This document shows positions 6,684 to 14,619 of a DNA stretch of 20,291 bases, piece by piece (within the stretch, counting starts at the first letter, position 1; the number at the start of each line of letters is the position of its first letter). The notes beneath the pieces are model-generated. The model did no database searches, was not told the origin of the DNA, and saw only the letters and a list, made by a program, of their open reading frames with translations. Source of the DNA: a bacterium (GTDB taxonomy: Bacteria > Bacillota > Clostridia > Oscillospirales > Acutalibacteraceae); NCBI GenBank assembly GCA_004560045.1, contig SFWF01000021.1, forward strand, positions 1-20,291. The letters run 5' to 3'. The translations under genes were made by a program, and so were the position numbers.

Positions 6684-7958
6684 ATGAATCCCTTTTCCCA
6701 CCGCCCGCTGCCTATCGTAGACGGGTATCAGAGCTTTTGTGAGATGTATCCTAAGCCCTACTGCAAAAATGAGGTCGACCCCTACACCAAGACCCGAATC
6801 ATCCTTATGAACGGCACCGAGTTCGAGTCCAACTGGTTCTCTCATCAGTTCGCCCGTCACGTTACGGATAACGACCTGAGACGGGAGCTTGCTATGACGC
6901 GGAACGCCGAAAAACAGCAACAGCTTACGGTTTCGCTCCTTAAGCCCTGCGACGAATCCCCTCTTGAGCACACTATCTCCTACGAACAATTGGCGGTCGA
7001 CCTTACGGCCGAGCTTGCCAAAAGGGAACCCGACTGTCAGGTTAAAAAGGCCCTCGATTTCGCCCTTTTAGAGGATTTCGACCACCTTTACCGCTATGCT
7101 AACCTCCTTGAAGGAAAGCAGGGAATCTTGGCGGAGCGACTGGTCGGAAAGTATACCGAAATTATGCCGGGAAGACCCACCATCTCCCATCACCGCTGTC
7201 CCCTCGATAACGTTAAGAAGAATATAAACGCAAAGACGGCCTGCAAGGAGACGGTGCTTGCCACAATGACAATTACCGCCGCCGAGCAGCAGACCATGAA
7301 CTATTATATGAACATCACAAACCTCGCTACCGACGATATGTCGAGGAGGCTATATCAGGAAATTGCCCTCGTTGAGGAGGAGCACGTGACCCAATACGAG
7401 TCCCTTATGGATTCCTCGGCCACCTGGCTTGAGATGCTTCTCTGGCACGAATATACCGAATGTTATCTCTATTGGTCCTGCTATATGACCGAGACCGACA
7501 GGCGGATCAAGAAGCTATGGGAGGAAAATTTAGAGATCGAGATAGGTCATCTTCACAAGGCGGCCGAGCTTCTTAAAAAATACGAGGGCAAGGAATGGCA
7601 ACAGGTTATTCCCGACGGAAACTTCCCTGCCCCCCTGTCCCTTCACGAAAATATCGACTACGTCCGCTGTATTCTTAAGAATACGGTACAGTTTACAGGC
7701 TGCAGAGAAGACTACAAGAAGGTTTGCGAGCTAAATGAGGACGCCGATTTCTTCAGATATCAGAAGATAATCGCTCCCGATACCGATACGGTACCCTCTC
7801 ACAAGGTCATCTGCGCCGCTATAAATCGCAGAGGCAAGGATTACCGCTTCGAATGTAGCGAGAACCCCGTATGCGAGCTTCGAAACAGACGCTGTGATAA
7901 CACGTCGGTAGGAAGAGTTAAACACGCCGCCGAAAGCACGGGATTTTGTTGTAATTAA
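6684..7958 (+). CDS. Uncharacterised ferritin-like (di-iron-type) protein
   Basis: The protein (424 aa) is soluble and mostly helical. Three helix pairs carry the carboxylate plus (E/D)xxH pattern of ferritin-like di-iron proteins: Glu101 (SYEQLAVDL) with Asp131/His134 (EDFDHLYRY), Glu201 (AAEQQTMNYYM) with Glu231/His234 (EEEHVTQYE), and Glu256/Glu259 (WHEYTECYL) with Glu286/His289 (EIEIGHLHKA). Two pairs make one four-helix site, so three is unusual. The N-terminal 90 residues and the C-terminal 110 residues match nothing I recognise; the C-terminus is rich in Cys and Arg and ends GFCCN. A rubrerythrin-like or oxidoreductase role is possible but not shown. The ribosome-binding site AAGGAGG is strong, though the upstream leader may mask it. 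The gene is monocistronic with its own terminator. Confidence 0.75.
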   Translation: MNPFSHRPLPIVDGYQSFCEMYPKPYCKNEVDPYTKTRIILMNGTEFESNWFSHQFARHVTDNDLRRELAMTRNAEKQQQLTVSLLKPCDESPLEHTISYEQLAVDLTAELAKREPDCQVKKALDFALLEDFDHLYRYANLLEGKQGILAERLVGKYTEIMPGRPTISHHRCPLDNVKKNINAKTACKETVLATMTITAAEQQTMNYYMNITNLATDDMSRRLYQEIALVEEEHVTQYESLMDSSATWLEMLLWHEYTECYLYWSCYMTETDRRIKKLWEENLEIEIGHLHKAAELLKKYEGKEWQQVIPDGNFPAPLSLHENIDYVRCILKNTVQFTGCREDYKKVCELNEDADFFRYQKIIAPDTDTVPSHKVICAAINRRGKDYRFECSENPVCELRNRRCDNTSVGRVKHAAESTGFCCN

Positions 7959-7963
7959 AGTAA

Positions 7964-8005
7964 AAAAAGCGTGCGACCTTTTAAAAGATCGCACGCAATT
8001 TTTTT
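7964..8005. terminator. Bidirectional terminator between converging genes
   Basis: GCGTGCGA (7969-7976) pairs with TCGCACGC (7989-7996), and the inner CTTTTAAAAG extends the stem past one mismatch. A-runs before and T-runs after make it work on both strands. It ends the ferritin-like gene and the transporter operon. Confidence 0.88.
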
Positions 8006-8064
8006 GCCGGACTTACATCTTACATAAATAATAACATAAAATCCGAAAAATTTCTAATGTTTTT

Positions 8065-9012
8065 TTACCGTTCTTCGCGGAAATAATTGAGACCTAAGCT
8101 CTCGGGGGGCTGATTCTTCTTGCGGCTTCTGACGCTTGTGAAGATAAGAACGATTATTGTAACTCCGTAGGGCAGAAGCTTAAAGAGCTCTTTACCGGCA
8201 AAGGAGATTCCGGGAATATAGCTGGAGGCGATATAGAGAGCTCCGAATATAAGGGAGCCGAAGATCGCAAGGTTGGGCTTCCAGACGGTGAAGATAACGA
8301 GGGCGATAGCAAGCCAGCCGATATCGTCGATTATATATTCCCAGTTACCGTTAAGGTAGTCCATAACGAAGGAAAGTCCGCCGAGACTTGCTATTCCGCA
8401 ACCGATACAGGTGGCGAGGTAGCGATAACGGGAAACGTTGATACCTGCGGCATCGGCGGTAGCGGGATTTTCACCTACGGCACGAAGGTGAAGTCCTACG
8501 CGGGTACGGTTGAAGATAAAGCTGGTTAAAACCGCGACAATTATTGCCGCATAAACGAGGACACCGTGAGACAGGAATATCTCTCCGAAGGAGCCAAGCT
8601 TGGAAGCGAAGGGCAGAGAAGCCTTGAAATAGGTTGCGCCGCTGATGTAGATAAGGCCGGTCTTATCGATGATATAATCGGAAATACCTACGCCGAGGGT
8701 GGTTATGGCCAGACCCGTAACGTTCTGATTAGCGCGGAGGGTTACGGTCAGGAAGCTGAAGAGAAGTCCCATAAGGGCTCCGCCCAAAAGGGTCGCAATA
8801 ACGGGGATAAGCACGGCTAAAACGCCGCTTACATTCTCGCCCGCGGCGGTAAGATAAAGATACTCCGCAAAACAGCCGCAGGACGCGCCAACACACATAA
8901 CTCCGGGGATACCGAGGTTAAGGTGTCCTGATTTTTCGGTGATGGTCTCTCCCGTAGCACCGAAAAGAAGGGTCATACCGAGACGGATCGCACTAACGAT
9001 AAAGGCTATCAT
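8065..9012 (-). CDS. nupQ: Nucleoside-type ABC transporter permease (NupQ-like)
   Basis: This 315-aa integral membrane protein has about eight to ten hydrophobic segments. Near its N-terminus is the family signature GETITEKSGHLNLGIPG (about residues 21-37), typical of the BPL_transp_2 permeases that work with BMP-family lipoproteins. A GxxxxTADAAGINVSRYR loop (about 176-195) matches the cytoplasmic coupling segment that contacts the ATPase. The tail after the last helix is basic. It forms the membrane channel together with the other permease. Its ATG shares one base with the TGA of the upstream permease, so the two are translationally coupled. It is the last gene of the operon. The symbol is by analogy with Bacillus nupNOPQ, which has the same gene order; substrate preference is inferred. 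Confidence 0.88.
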   Translation of the reverse strand: MIAFIVSAIRLGMTLLFGATGETITEKSGHLNLGIPGVMCVGASCGCFAEYLYLTAAGENVSGVLAVLIPVIATLLGGALMGLLFSFLTVTLRANQNVTGLAITTLGVGISDYIIDKTGLIYISGATYFKASLPFASKLGSFGEIFLSHGVLVYAAIIVAVLTSFIFNRTRVGLHLRAVGENPATADAAGINVSRYRYLATCIGCGIASLGGLSFVMDYLNGNWEYIIDDIGWLAIALVIFTVWKPNLAIFGSLIFGALYIASSYIPGISFAGKELFKLLPYGVTIIVLIFTSVRSRKKNQPPESLGLNYFREER

Positions 9013-10106
9013 CAGGCCACCTCCTTTGCGTGCTTAGTGAACACGATTTTGTATCTGAGGAAGAATTCGCAGCCGATAATAAAGAGGAGCATTATTCCCG
9101 TAATGATATCGGAGATCGAGGAGGGAATGCCGAAGGCGGTTGAAATCTGCTGCGCTCCTCGGTCAAGGAATACTACGATGAAGGTAGTGAGCACCATCGT
9201 AAGGGGGTTGAATTTTGCCAGCCAGGATACCATTATAGCGGTAAAGCCGCGGCCTGCAACGGCAGTTGTGCTGATTGTGTGGTTGGTGCCGCCGACGATA
9301 AGGAGACCTGCGATACCGCAGATAGCGCCCGACACGATAAGGGTACGGATAATAACCTTTTTAACACCGATACCGATGTATTTAGCGGTGTTTTCGCTCT
9401 CACCGACAACCGATATCTCGTAACCCTGTTTAGAGTATTTAAGGTAGATAAAGCTTACGGCGGTAAGTACGGCAACGATTATTATATTAAGCAAAAACTG
9501 CTTTCCGCCGACGACGGGAAGGCCGTATTCGGGCATTGCACCCAGAACGCCCGAGCCGCTCTTAACGAACATTTTAAGGAACCAAGCGACTATCTGAATA
9601 GCGACGTAGTTCATCATAAGGGTAAAGAGGGTCTCGTTGGTATTCCAGATAGCCTTAAAGATTGCGGGGATGACCGCCCAGATAACACCTGCGGCAATAC
9701 TTGCGACTATCATAACGAGGATAAGCACGGGGTAGGGTAAAACGTCACCGAGGAAGAACATTACCGAAATCGTGGCAAGTCCTCCGATAAGAACCTGTCC
9801 CTCGGCGCCGCAGTTCCAAAATCGCATCTTAAAGGCGGGAGTCACGGCAAGGGAGATACAAAGAAGTATCGCAAGATCCTGAAGAGTGTTCCAGATTCGG
9901 CGCTCGGTTCCGAAAACGCCGTCGAACATCGAGGAATAAACCTCAAGAGGGTTTATATTGGCAAGGAGCATAATAAGCACACCCGAAACGATCAGGGCGG
10001 CAACAACGGCAACGGCACGTACTATGACTCCGGTATACCATTTCATAGAAGCGGGATCGCGCTTAGCAATATGAAACAATGGGGTCTTTATCTTTGCTTC
10101 AGCCAT
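9012..10106 (-). CDS. nupP: Nucleoside-type ABC transporter permease (NupP-like)
   Basis: This is the second permease of the transporter, 364 aa. It has a cytoplasmic N-terminus of about 25 residues (HIAKRDPASMKWY), then about nine or ten membrane segments. The signature CGAEGQVLIGG (about 97-107) corresponds to the NIGAEGQ motif of this permease family. The loop GESENTAKYIGIGVKK (about 235-250) is the expected ATPase-coupling helix. The last helix is followed by a short basic tail. Its ATG follows directly on the ATPase stop codon (TAAATG), with AAGGAGAG upstream inside the ATPase gene. It pairs with the adjacent smaller permease to form a heterodimeric pore. Assignment to this family is secure; purine nucleosides as substrate are inferred from the family. 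Confidence 0.88.
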   Translation of the reverse strand: MAEAKIKTPLFHIAKRDPASMKWYTGVIVRAVAVVAALIVSGVLIMLLANINPLEVYSSMFDGVFGTERRIWNTLQDLAILLCISLAVTPAFKMRFWNCGAEGQVLIGGLATISVMFFLGDVLPYPVLILVMIVASIAAGVIWAVIPAIFKAIWNTNETLFTLMMNYVAIQIVAWFLKMFVKSGSGVLGAMPEYGLPVVGGKQFLLNIIIVAVLTAVSFIYLKYSKQGYEISVVGESENTAKYIGIGVKKVIIRTLIVSGAICGIAGLLIVGGTNHTISTTAVAGRGFTAIMVSWLAKFNPLTMVLTTFIVVFLDRGAQQISTAFGIPSSISDIITGIMLLFIIGCEFFLRYKIVFTKHAKEVA

Positions 10107-11657
10107 TTAATTCTCTCCTTCCGTTTTATTTTCCGCGATAGAGGTAGATTTTACCATAAGCATACCGAGCTCGTCCTTCTTGGCGGTACGTCCGTCGACG
10201 ATACCCGTAACCTTACCCGAGTTTATAACGAGGATACGGTCGCAAAGGTCCATAAGCACGTCGAGATCCTCGCCGACGAATATAACGGCGACTCCTCTTT
10301 CCTTCTGCTCATTCAGAAGATTGTAGATAGTATAAGAAGCGTTTACGTCAAGACCTCTTACAGGGTAGGCGGCCATAAGCACGCTGGGTGCGGCGGCGAT
10401 CTCACGGCCTACGAGAACCTTCTGAACGTTACCGCCCGAAAGCTGACGAACGGGGGTAGTGGCAGAGGGGGTAGCGACGTGAAGGTCGCGGATGATGCGC
10501 TCGGCAAGGTCCTTGGGGCCTTTTCTCTGAACAAAGGCGAAGCCCTTTTTATAGCTTCGGAGCATCATATTATCGATAATGTCCATATTTCCGACAAGTC
10601 CCATACCGAGACGGTCCTCGGGAACGAAGGAAAGGCGGACACCTAAATCGCGTATCTGAATCGGGGTCTTGTTGCGGAGGTTTTCGTCATTGCCCGTTTT
10701 GGGGTCGACGTAGGTTATCTCGCCGGCAGAAAGCTTATGAAGTCCCGCGATGGACTCTAAAAGCTCGCGCTGACCGCTTCCTGCGATGCCCGCAATACCG
10801 AGTATCTCTCCCGCTTTGGCGGTAAAGGTAATATCGTCGAGGACCTTTCGGCCTTCGTCATTTACACTCGTTACACCCTTAACGATAAGACGGTCGGCAG
10901 TGTTCTGCGGCTCGCTTCGGTTGATGTTAAGGTCGACCTTTTCGCCCATCATCATTTCGGTAAGCTCGGCTTCATTCGTCTCGGCGGTATTTACGGTAGC
11001 AACGTGCTCACCCTTACGGAGAACCGCAACACGGTCGGAAATCGAGAGAACCTCGTGCATTTTATGGGTTATTATGATTATAGATTTTCCGTCTTCGCGC
11101 ATACGGCGAAGCACGGCGAAAAGCTTTTCGGTCTCCTGAGGAGTTAAAACGGCGGTAGGCTCGTCGAGGATAAGGATGTCGGCGCCGCGGTAGAGAACCT
11201 TAATTATCTCGACCGTCTGCTTCTCGGATACCGACATATCGTGAACCTTTTTGTCGGGATCGATCATAAATCCGTAGCGCTGTGTGATTTCGATAACCTT
11301 TTTGGTGACGGCAGAAAGCTTATAGCGCTTGTTTTCGTCGGTACCGAGAGCGATATTCTCTACGGCCGAGAAAACGTTTACAAGCTTAAAGTGCTGATGG
11401 ATCATACCGATCTTGTACTTAAAGGCGTCCTTGGGAGAAGCGATGGAAACCTCTTTTCCGTCGATAAGTATCTGACCCGCATCGGGGAAATAAATTCCCG
11501 CCACCATATTCATAAGGGTCGTTTTACCGCTTCCGTTTTCGCCGAGAATAGCAAGTATTTCGCCCTCGCGAACGTCTAAATCACAGTCCTTGTTGGCGAC
11601 GACGCTTCCGAACGTTTTGGTTATGCCGCGACATTCAAGTTTTATGTTGTTTGCCAA
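10107..11657 (-). CDS. nupO: Nucleoside-type ABC transporter ATPase with two nucleotide-binding domains (NupO-like)
   Basis: The protein (516 aa) has two ABC domains in tandem, as in RbsA- and NupO-type importers. Domain 1 is canonical: Walker A GENGSGKTT (39-47), Walker B ILILDEPTAVL (161-171) and switch His198 (ITHK). Its signature is altered (MSVSEKQ at 141-147). Domain 2 has the usual degenerate Walker A (GIAGSGQREL, 290-299, no Lys-Thr), an intact signature LSGGNVQK (406-413) and a Walker B variant LMAAYPVRGLD that lacks the catalytic glutamate. One canonical and one degenerate site is normal for this family. The start is TTG at 11657, with GGAGG 7 nt upstream. It powers import by the two permeases and is separated from the upstream lipoprotein gene by paired hairpins. 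Confidence 0.93.
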   Translation of the reverse strand: MANNIKLECRGITKTFGSVVANKDCDLDVREGEILAILGENGSGKTTLMNMVAGIYFPDAGQILIDGKEVSIASPKDAFKYKIGMIHQHFKLVNVFSAVENIALGTDENKRYKLSAVTKKVIEITQRYGFMIDPDKKVHDMSVSEKQTVEIIKVLYRGADILILDEPTAVLTPQETEKLFAVLRRMREDGKSIIIITHKMHEVLSISDRVAVLRKGEHVATVNTAETNEAELTEMMMGEKVDLNINRSEPQNTADRLIVKGVTSVNDEGRKVLDDITFTAKAGEILGIAGIAGSGQRELLESIAGLHKLSAGEITYVDPKTGNDENLRNKTPIQIRDLGVRLSFVPEDRLGMGLVGNMDIIDNMMLRSYKKGFAFVQRKGPKDLAERIIRDLHVATPSATTPVRQLSGGNVQKVLVGREIAAAPSVLMAAYPVRGLDVNASYTIYNLLNEQKERGVAVIFVGEDLDVLMDLCDRILVINSGKVTGIVDGRTAKKDELGMLMVKSTSIAENKTEGEN

Positions 11658-11685
11658 TTTAGCACCTCCGAAATAAATTCCTTGT

Positions 11686-11739
11686 TTGCTTTAATTCTTT
11701 AAAACCAAAATTATTTTTGTTCTTAAAGAATTAAAGCAA
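11686..11739. repeat. AT-rich intercistronic hairpin before the ATPase gene
   Basis: A perfect 17-bp stem (11686-11702 with 11723-11739, TTGCTTTAATTCTTTAA) encloses 20 nt that are themselves partly self-complementary (aaccaaaa with tttttgtt). It lies 29 bp before the ATPase start and shares 3 bases with the neighbouring GC-rich hairpin. Likely roles are mRNA stabilisation or partial termination. Confidence 0.75.
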
Positions 11740-11767
11740 TAGGCGGAGCAAAGAACTCCGCCTATTG
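11737..11767 (-). terminator. GC-rich hairpin after the lipoprotein gene, probable attenuator
   Basis: CAATAGGCGGAG and CTCCGCCTATTG form a perfect 12-bp stem with a 7-nt loop, 20 bp after the lipoprotein stop. In the direction of transcription (minus) the stem is followed by CTTTAATTCTTT, an imperfect T-run. That suits partial termination, leaving more lipoprotein mRNA than ATPase and permease mRNA. The perfect T-run is on the plus strand, where no gene ends. Confidence 0.65.
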
Positions 11768-11787
11768 TTTTTTTTAGAAAGGTCAGA

Positions 11788-13020
11788 TTAGAACTTCTCG
11801 TTTAAGAGGGTGATTCCGTCGATGCGGAGATCGAAGTAAGGAGCAGAACGGAACTTAGACTCCTTGAAGATTCCGTTTTCAACAACAACGGTATCTGCCT
11901 CGAATGCGGCGTCGGTATCAACGTCGGCCTTATGATCGGCAGCAACAGCCTTTCCGCCTACGGTGAAGTTAGCGGTATCGAATACGTTAATGGTGCCGTC
12001 GGTGAGGCCCTTCTTAACTTCTTCGAGCTTAGCAGCGGTTCCTGCAGCAGCAGCCTTATCGTTGATCTCGGTAAGAACTACGGAGCCTTCCTTGATTCCG
12101 CCGGTCCAGTCAGCAGCGATTTTTTCGCCCTTCATAACGCACTCGATCATATACTTGTAGTAGGGAGCCCAGTTAATGCGGGAAGAAACGATGAAGGTGT
12201 TGGGACAAGCGTCCTTAGTGCTTCCGTTGTAGGAAACGTTGGGGATCTTGGCGGCCTCACAAGCAGAGGGAGCGCCCATAGAGTCGGCATGCTGAGAAAT
12301 GAGAACGCACTTTCTTGCGATAAGAGCTTCAGCGGCATTCTTTTCTTCAACAGCGTCGTACCAGGAGCCGGTGAACTGAACGTCCATGGTTACTTCGGGA
12401 ACGATAGACTTAGCGCCGAGGTAGAAAGAGGTGTAGCCGGAGATAACTTCAGCATAGGTGAAAGCGCCAACGTAGCCCATCTTAGCTTCGGCAGCGGTGA
12501 TCTCGCCTGCGTCGATCATAGCCTTGAGCTTAAGACCTGCGGCAACGCCTGCGAGGTAACGGCCTTCGTAGATGGAAGCAAAAGCGTTGTGATAGTTAGC
12601 GAGCTTTTCGGTGTGTGCCTTGGTTCCGGTTGCATGGCAGAACTGAACATCGGTGAATTCCTTGGCAGCCTTGATCATAAAGTCTTCATGACCGAAGGAG
12701 TTAGCGAAGATAATGTCACAGCGCTGATCAACGAGGTCGGCAGCAGCCTGATAGCATTCGTCGCCTTCGGGAACGTTGGTCTTAACGATAACCTGGCTAT
12801 CCTTAAGGCCGAGGGCCTTCTTAACTTCGTCAACACCGTTGAGGAAGTTGAGGTCGTAGGTGGACTTCTCGTCGTGGAGACAGATGAAGCCTACCTTGAT
12901 GTCGCTTGCTGCAGTGTCCTTGTTGCCGTCGGCAGTAGCGTCTTTTTTGTCAGAGCCGCCGCATGCAGCAAGAGAAAAGATCATTGCAAGCGCGAGAAGA
13001 AGTGCAAGTAGCTTTTTCAT
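11788..13020 (-). CDS. nupN: BMP-family lipoprotein, solute-binding protein of a nucleoside-type ABC transporter
   Basis: The N-terminus (MKKLLALLLALAMIFSLAAC) is a lipoprotein signal peptide with lipobox LAAC, so Cys20 would be lipidated and the protein anchored outside the membrane. An acidic, Ala-rich linker follows. From about residue 40 comes a periplasmic-binding-type domain of the Bmp/PnrA family, with GFICLHDEKSTYDLNF, an IIFANSFGHEDF segment and GYVGAFTYAEVISGY (the hinge region). Members bind purine nucleosides such as guanosine and inosine; substrate here is inferred. Length (410 aa) is a little above the usual 350-370. It is the first gene of the operon, with the strongest ribosome-binding site (TTGGAGGAA) and its own consensus promoter, and is probably made in excess over the membrane components. 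Confidence 0.93.
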   Translation of the reverse strand: MKKLLALLLALAMIFSLAACGGSDKKDATADGNKDTAASDIKVGFICLHDEKSTYDLNFLNGVDEVKKALGLKDSQVIVKTNVPEGDECYQAAADLVDQRCDIIFANSFGHEDFMIKAAKEFTDVQFCHATGTKAHTEKLANYHNAFASIYEGRYLAGVAAGLKLKAMIDAGEITAAEAKMGYVGAFTYAEVISGYTSFYLGAKSIVPEVTMDVQFTGSWYDAVEEKNAAEALIARKCVLISQHADSMGAPSACEAAKIPNVSYNGSTKDACPNTFIVSSRINWAPYYKYMIECVMKGEKIAADWTGGIKEGSVVLTEINDKAAAAGTAAKLEEVKKGLTDGTINVFDTANFTVGGKAVAADHKADVDTDAAFEADTVVVENGIFKESKFRSAPYFDLRIDGITLLNEKF

Positions 13021-13084
13021 TTTTTATTCCTCCAATAAAAATGTTTTGCCCGAGGTTTTCGGACTGTATTAAAAATACCTATAC

Positions 13085-13113
13085 ATTATAGTACATAATC
13101 CGATTTTTTTCAA
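13085..13113 (-). promoter_or_regulatory. Promoter of the nucleoside-type transporter operon
   Basis: On the minus strand, TTGAAA (13113-13108), a 17-bp spacer and TATAAT (13090-13085) lie about 65 bp before the lipoprotein ATG. The roughly 58-nt leader has a small dyad (CCCGAGGTTTTCGGA) but no riboswitch that I can recognise. Confidence 0.85.
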
Positions 13114-13171
13114 CCACAAAAAACACAAATTTTATGAAAAAATGAATTTTTGTATTTTGTTACTATTTGAG

Positions 13172-13200
13172 TTGATATTTTGATTATTTTTTAGTATAAT
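13172..13200 (+). promoter_or_regulatory. Promoter of the murD cluster
   Basis: TTGATA (13172-13177), a 17-bp spacer and TATAAT (13195-13200) lie 36 bp before the TTG start of murD. It diverges from the transporter promoter, and the AT-rich gap between the two holds no gene. Confidence 0.85.
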
Positions 13201-13236
13201 AAAATAAATATGTACTTGTAGATAGGAGGAATTGTT

Positions 13237-14619
13237 TTGGACGTAAGGCAGTTCTGGGAAAATATTTCATCTAAAAAAATCGCTCTGTGCGGAATAGGTA
13301 TCAGTAACACCCCCCTTATTATGAGCTTTCTCGAAAAAGGGGCAAGGGTCTACGCCTGCGACCGAAGAAGCCGCGAGCAGATAGGCGAGCTTGCCGACCG
13401 CATCGAGGCGGCAGGAGCAGAGCTTCGTCTCGGCGAAAATTATCTTGAGGACTTAGAGGTCGATATAATCTTCCGTACCCCCGGAATGAGCTTTTATCTT
13501 CCCGAGCTCAGCGCCGCCCGAAAGAAGGGTATTGCGGTAACAAGCGAGATGGAGGTATTCTTCGATCTCTGCCCCGCTACCATTTTTGCAGTAACCGGCT
13601 CGGACGGAAAGACCACTACCACCACCCTTATTGCCGAAATGCTTAAAGCACAGGGCAAGACGGTTCACGTCGGCGGAAATATCGGCAACCCCCTCCTTCC
13701 CGAAATCGATAATATAAAGCCCGAGGACTTCGTTGTTGTCGAGCTTTCCTCCTTCCAGCTCATCTCTATGAGAAAAAGTCCCGACGTTGCCGTCGTTACC
13801 AACGTTGCCCCCAACCATCTGGACGTTCACAAGGATATGGACGAGTACGTTGAGGCCAAGAAGAACATTATCCTTCATCAGAACGCCTTCTCCCGTACCG
13901 TACTTAACTACGATAACGAAATAACCAACGGCTTCCGTGACTTTGTACGCGGTCAGTCCTTGGGCTTCTCGATGGAAAGACGGGTCAAAAACGGAGCCTG
14001 GCTCGACGAGGGCGGTACCCTTCATATGTCCTACAGAGGCATCGACGCGCCCATTATGCACAAAAAGGACATAACCATTTTAGGCGACCATAACGTAGAA
14101 AACTATCTTACCGCCATTGCCGCCGTCTGGGGCTACGTCAGCGCCGAAAATATAAGAAAGGTTGCCCGCGAGTTTACGGGAGTTGAGCACAGAATAGAAT
14201 TCGTCTGTGAAAAGAAGGGCGTTAAGTATTATAACGACTCTATCGCCTCCTCCCCCACCCGCACAATCGCAGGTCTTAAAGCCTTCGACCAAAAGGTCAT
14301 CCTTCTTGCAGGCGGCTACGATAAGCATATTCCCTTCGAGCCCATGACCCCCTACGTAGTAGACAAGGTCAAGATTCTTTATCTCTGCGGACCTACTGCC
14401 GACGCAATTGAGGCGGCGGTAAAGGCCGACCCTGGCTTTAAGGCAGGAAATCCCGAAATTATAAGAACCGCTTCCCTCGCCGAGTCCATCGATCTTGCCC
14501 GGGAGGCCGCAAAGGAGGGCGACGTCGTTCTTCTTTCCCCCGCCTGCGCCTCCTTCGACGCCTTCCCCAACTTCGCCGCAAGAGGCAAATTCTTTAAAGA
14601 AAAGGTTATGTCGTTTTAA
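13237..14619 (+). CDS. murD: UDP-N-acetylmuramoyl-L-alanine--D-glutamate ligase (MurD)
   Basis: MurD adds D-glutamate to UDP-MurNAc-L-Ala in the cytoplasm, using ATP. The N-terminal Rossmann domain binds UDP (IALCGIGISNTPL, 15-27). The central domain has the ATP loop GSDGKTTTT (121-129), the GGNIGNPLL segment (146-154) and VELSSFQL, and the C-terminal domain has EHRIEFV followed by NDSIASSPTRTIAGL. Length (460 aa) is normal. The start is TTG at 13237, 6 nt after AGGAGGA; no ATG fits as well. The stop codon overlaps the next ATG by one base (TAATG), so the peptidase gene is translationally coupled. It lies outside the usual mur/fts cluster in this window, next to peptidases, which may point to wall recycling (inference). 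Confidence 0.96.
   Translation: MDVRQFWENISSKKIALCGIGISNTPLIMSFLEKGARVYACDRRSREQIGELADRIEAAGAELRLGENYLEDLEVDIIFRTPGMSFYLPELSAARKKGIAVTSEMEVFFDLCPATIFAVTGSDGKTTTTTLIAEMLKAQGKTVHVGGNIGNPLLPEIDNIKPEDFVVVELSSFQLISMRKSPDVAVVTNVAPNHLDVHKDMDEYVEAKKNIILHQNAFSRTVLNYDNEITNGFRDFVRGQSLGFSMERRVKNGAWLDEGGTLHMSYRGIDAPIMHKKDITILGDHNVENYLTAIAAVWGYVSAENIRKVAREFTGVEHRIEFVCEKKGVKYYNDSIASSPTRTIAGLKAFDQKVILLAGGYDKHIPFEPMTPYVVDKVKILYLCGPTADAIEAAVKADPGFKAGNPEIIRTASLAESIDLAREAAKEGDVVLLSPACASFDAFPNFAARGKFFKEKVMSF

Noticed and set aside
8566..8820. Open frame on the plus strand opposite the permease gene
   Set aside because: It is antisense to a permease signature region and has no start signals or recognisable product.
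11932..13011. A 359-codon open frame on the plus strand opposite the BMP lipoprotein gene
   Set aside because: It mirrors the codon bias of the lipoprotein gene, has no convincing ribosome-binding site and resembles no family, while the opposite strand has clear signal-peptide and family motifs.
13021..13084. A purine riboswitch in the leader of the nucleoside-type transporter
   Set aside because: The leader is only about 58 nt after the predicted transcription start and shows just one small dyad, without the conserved three-way-junction core.
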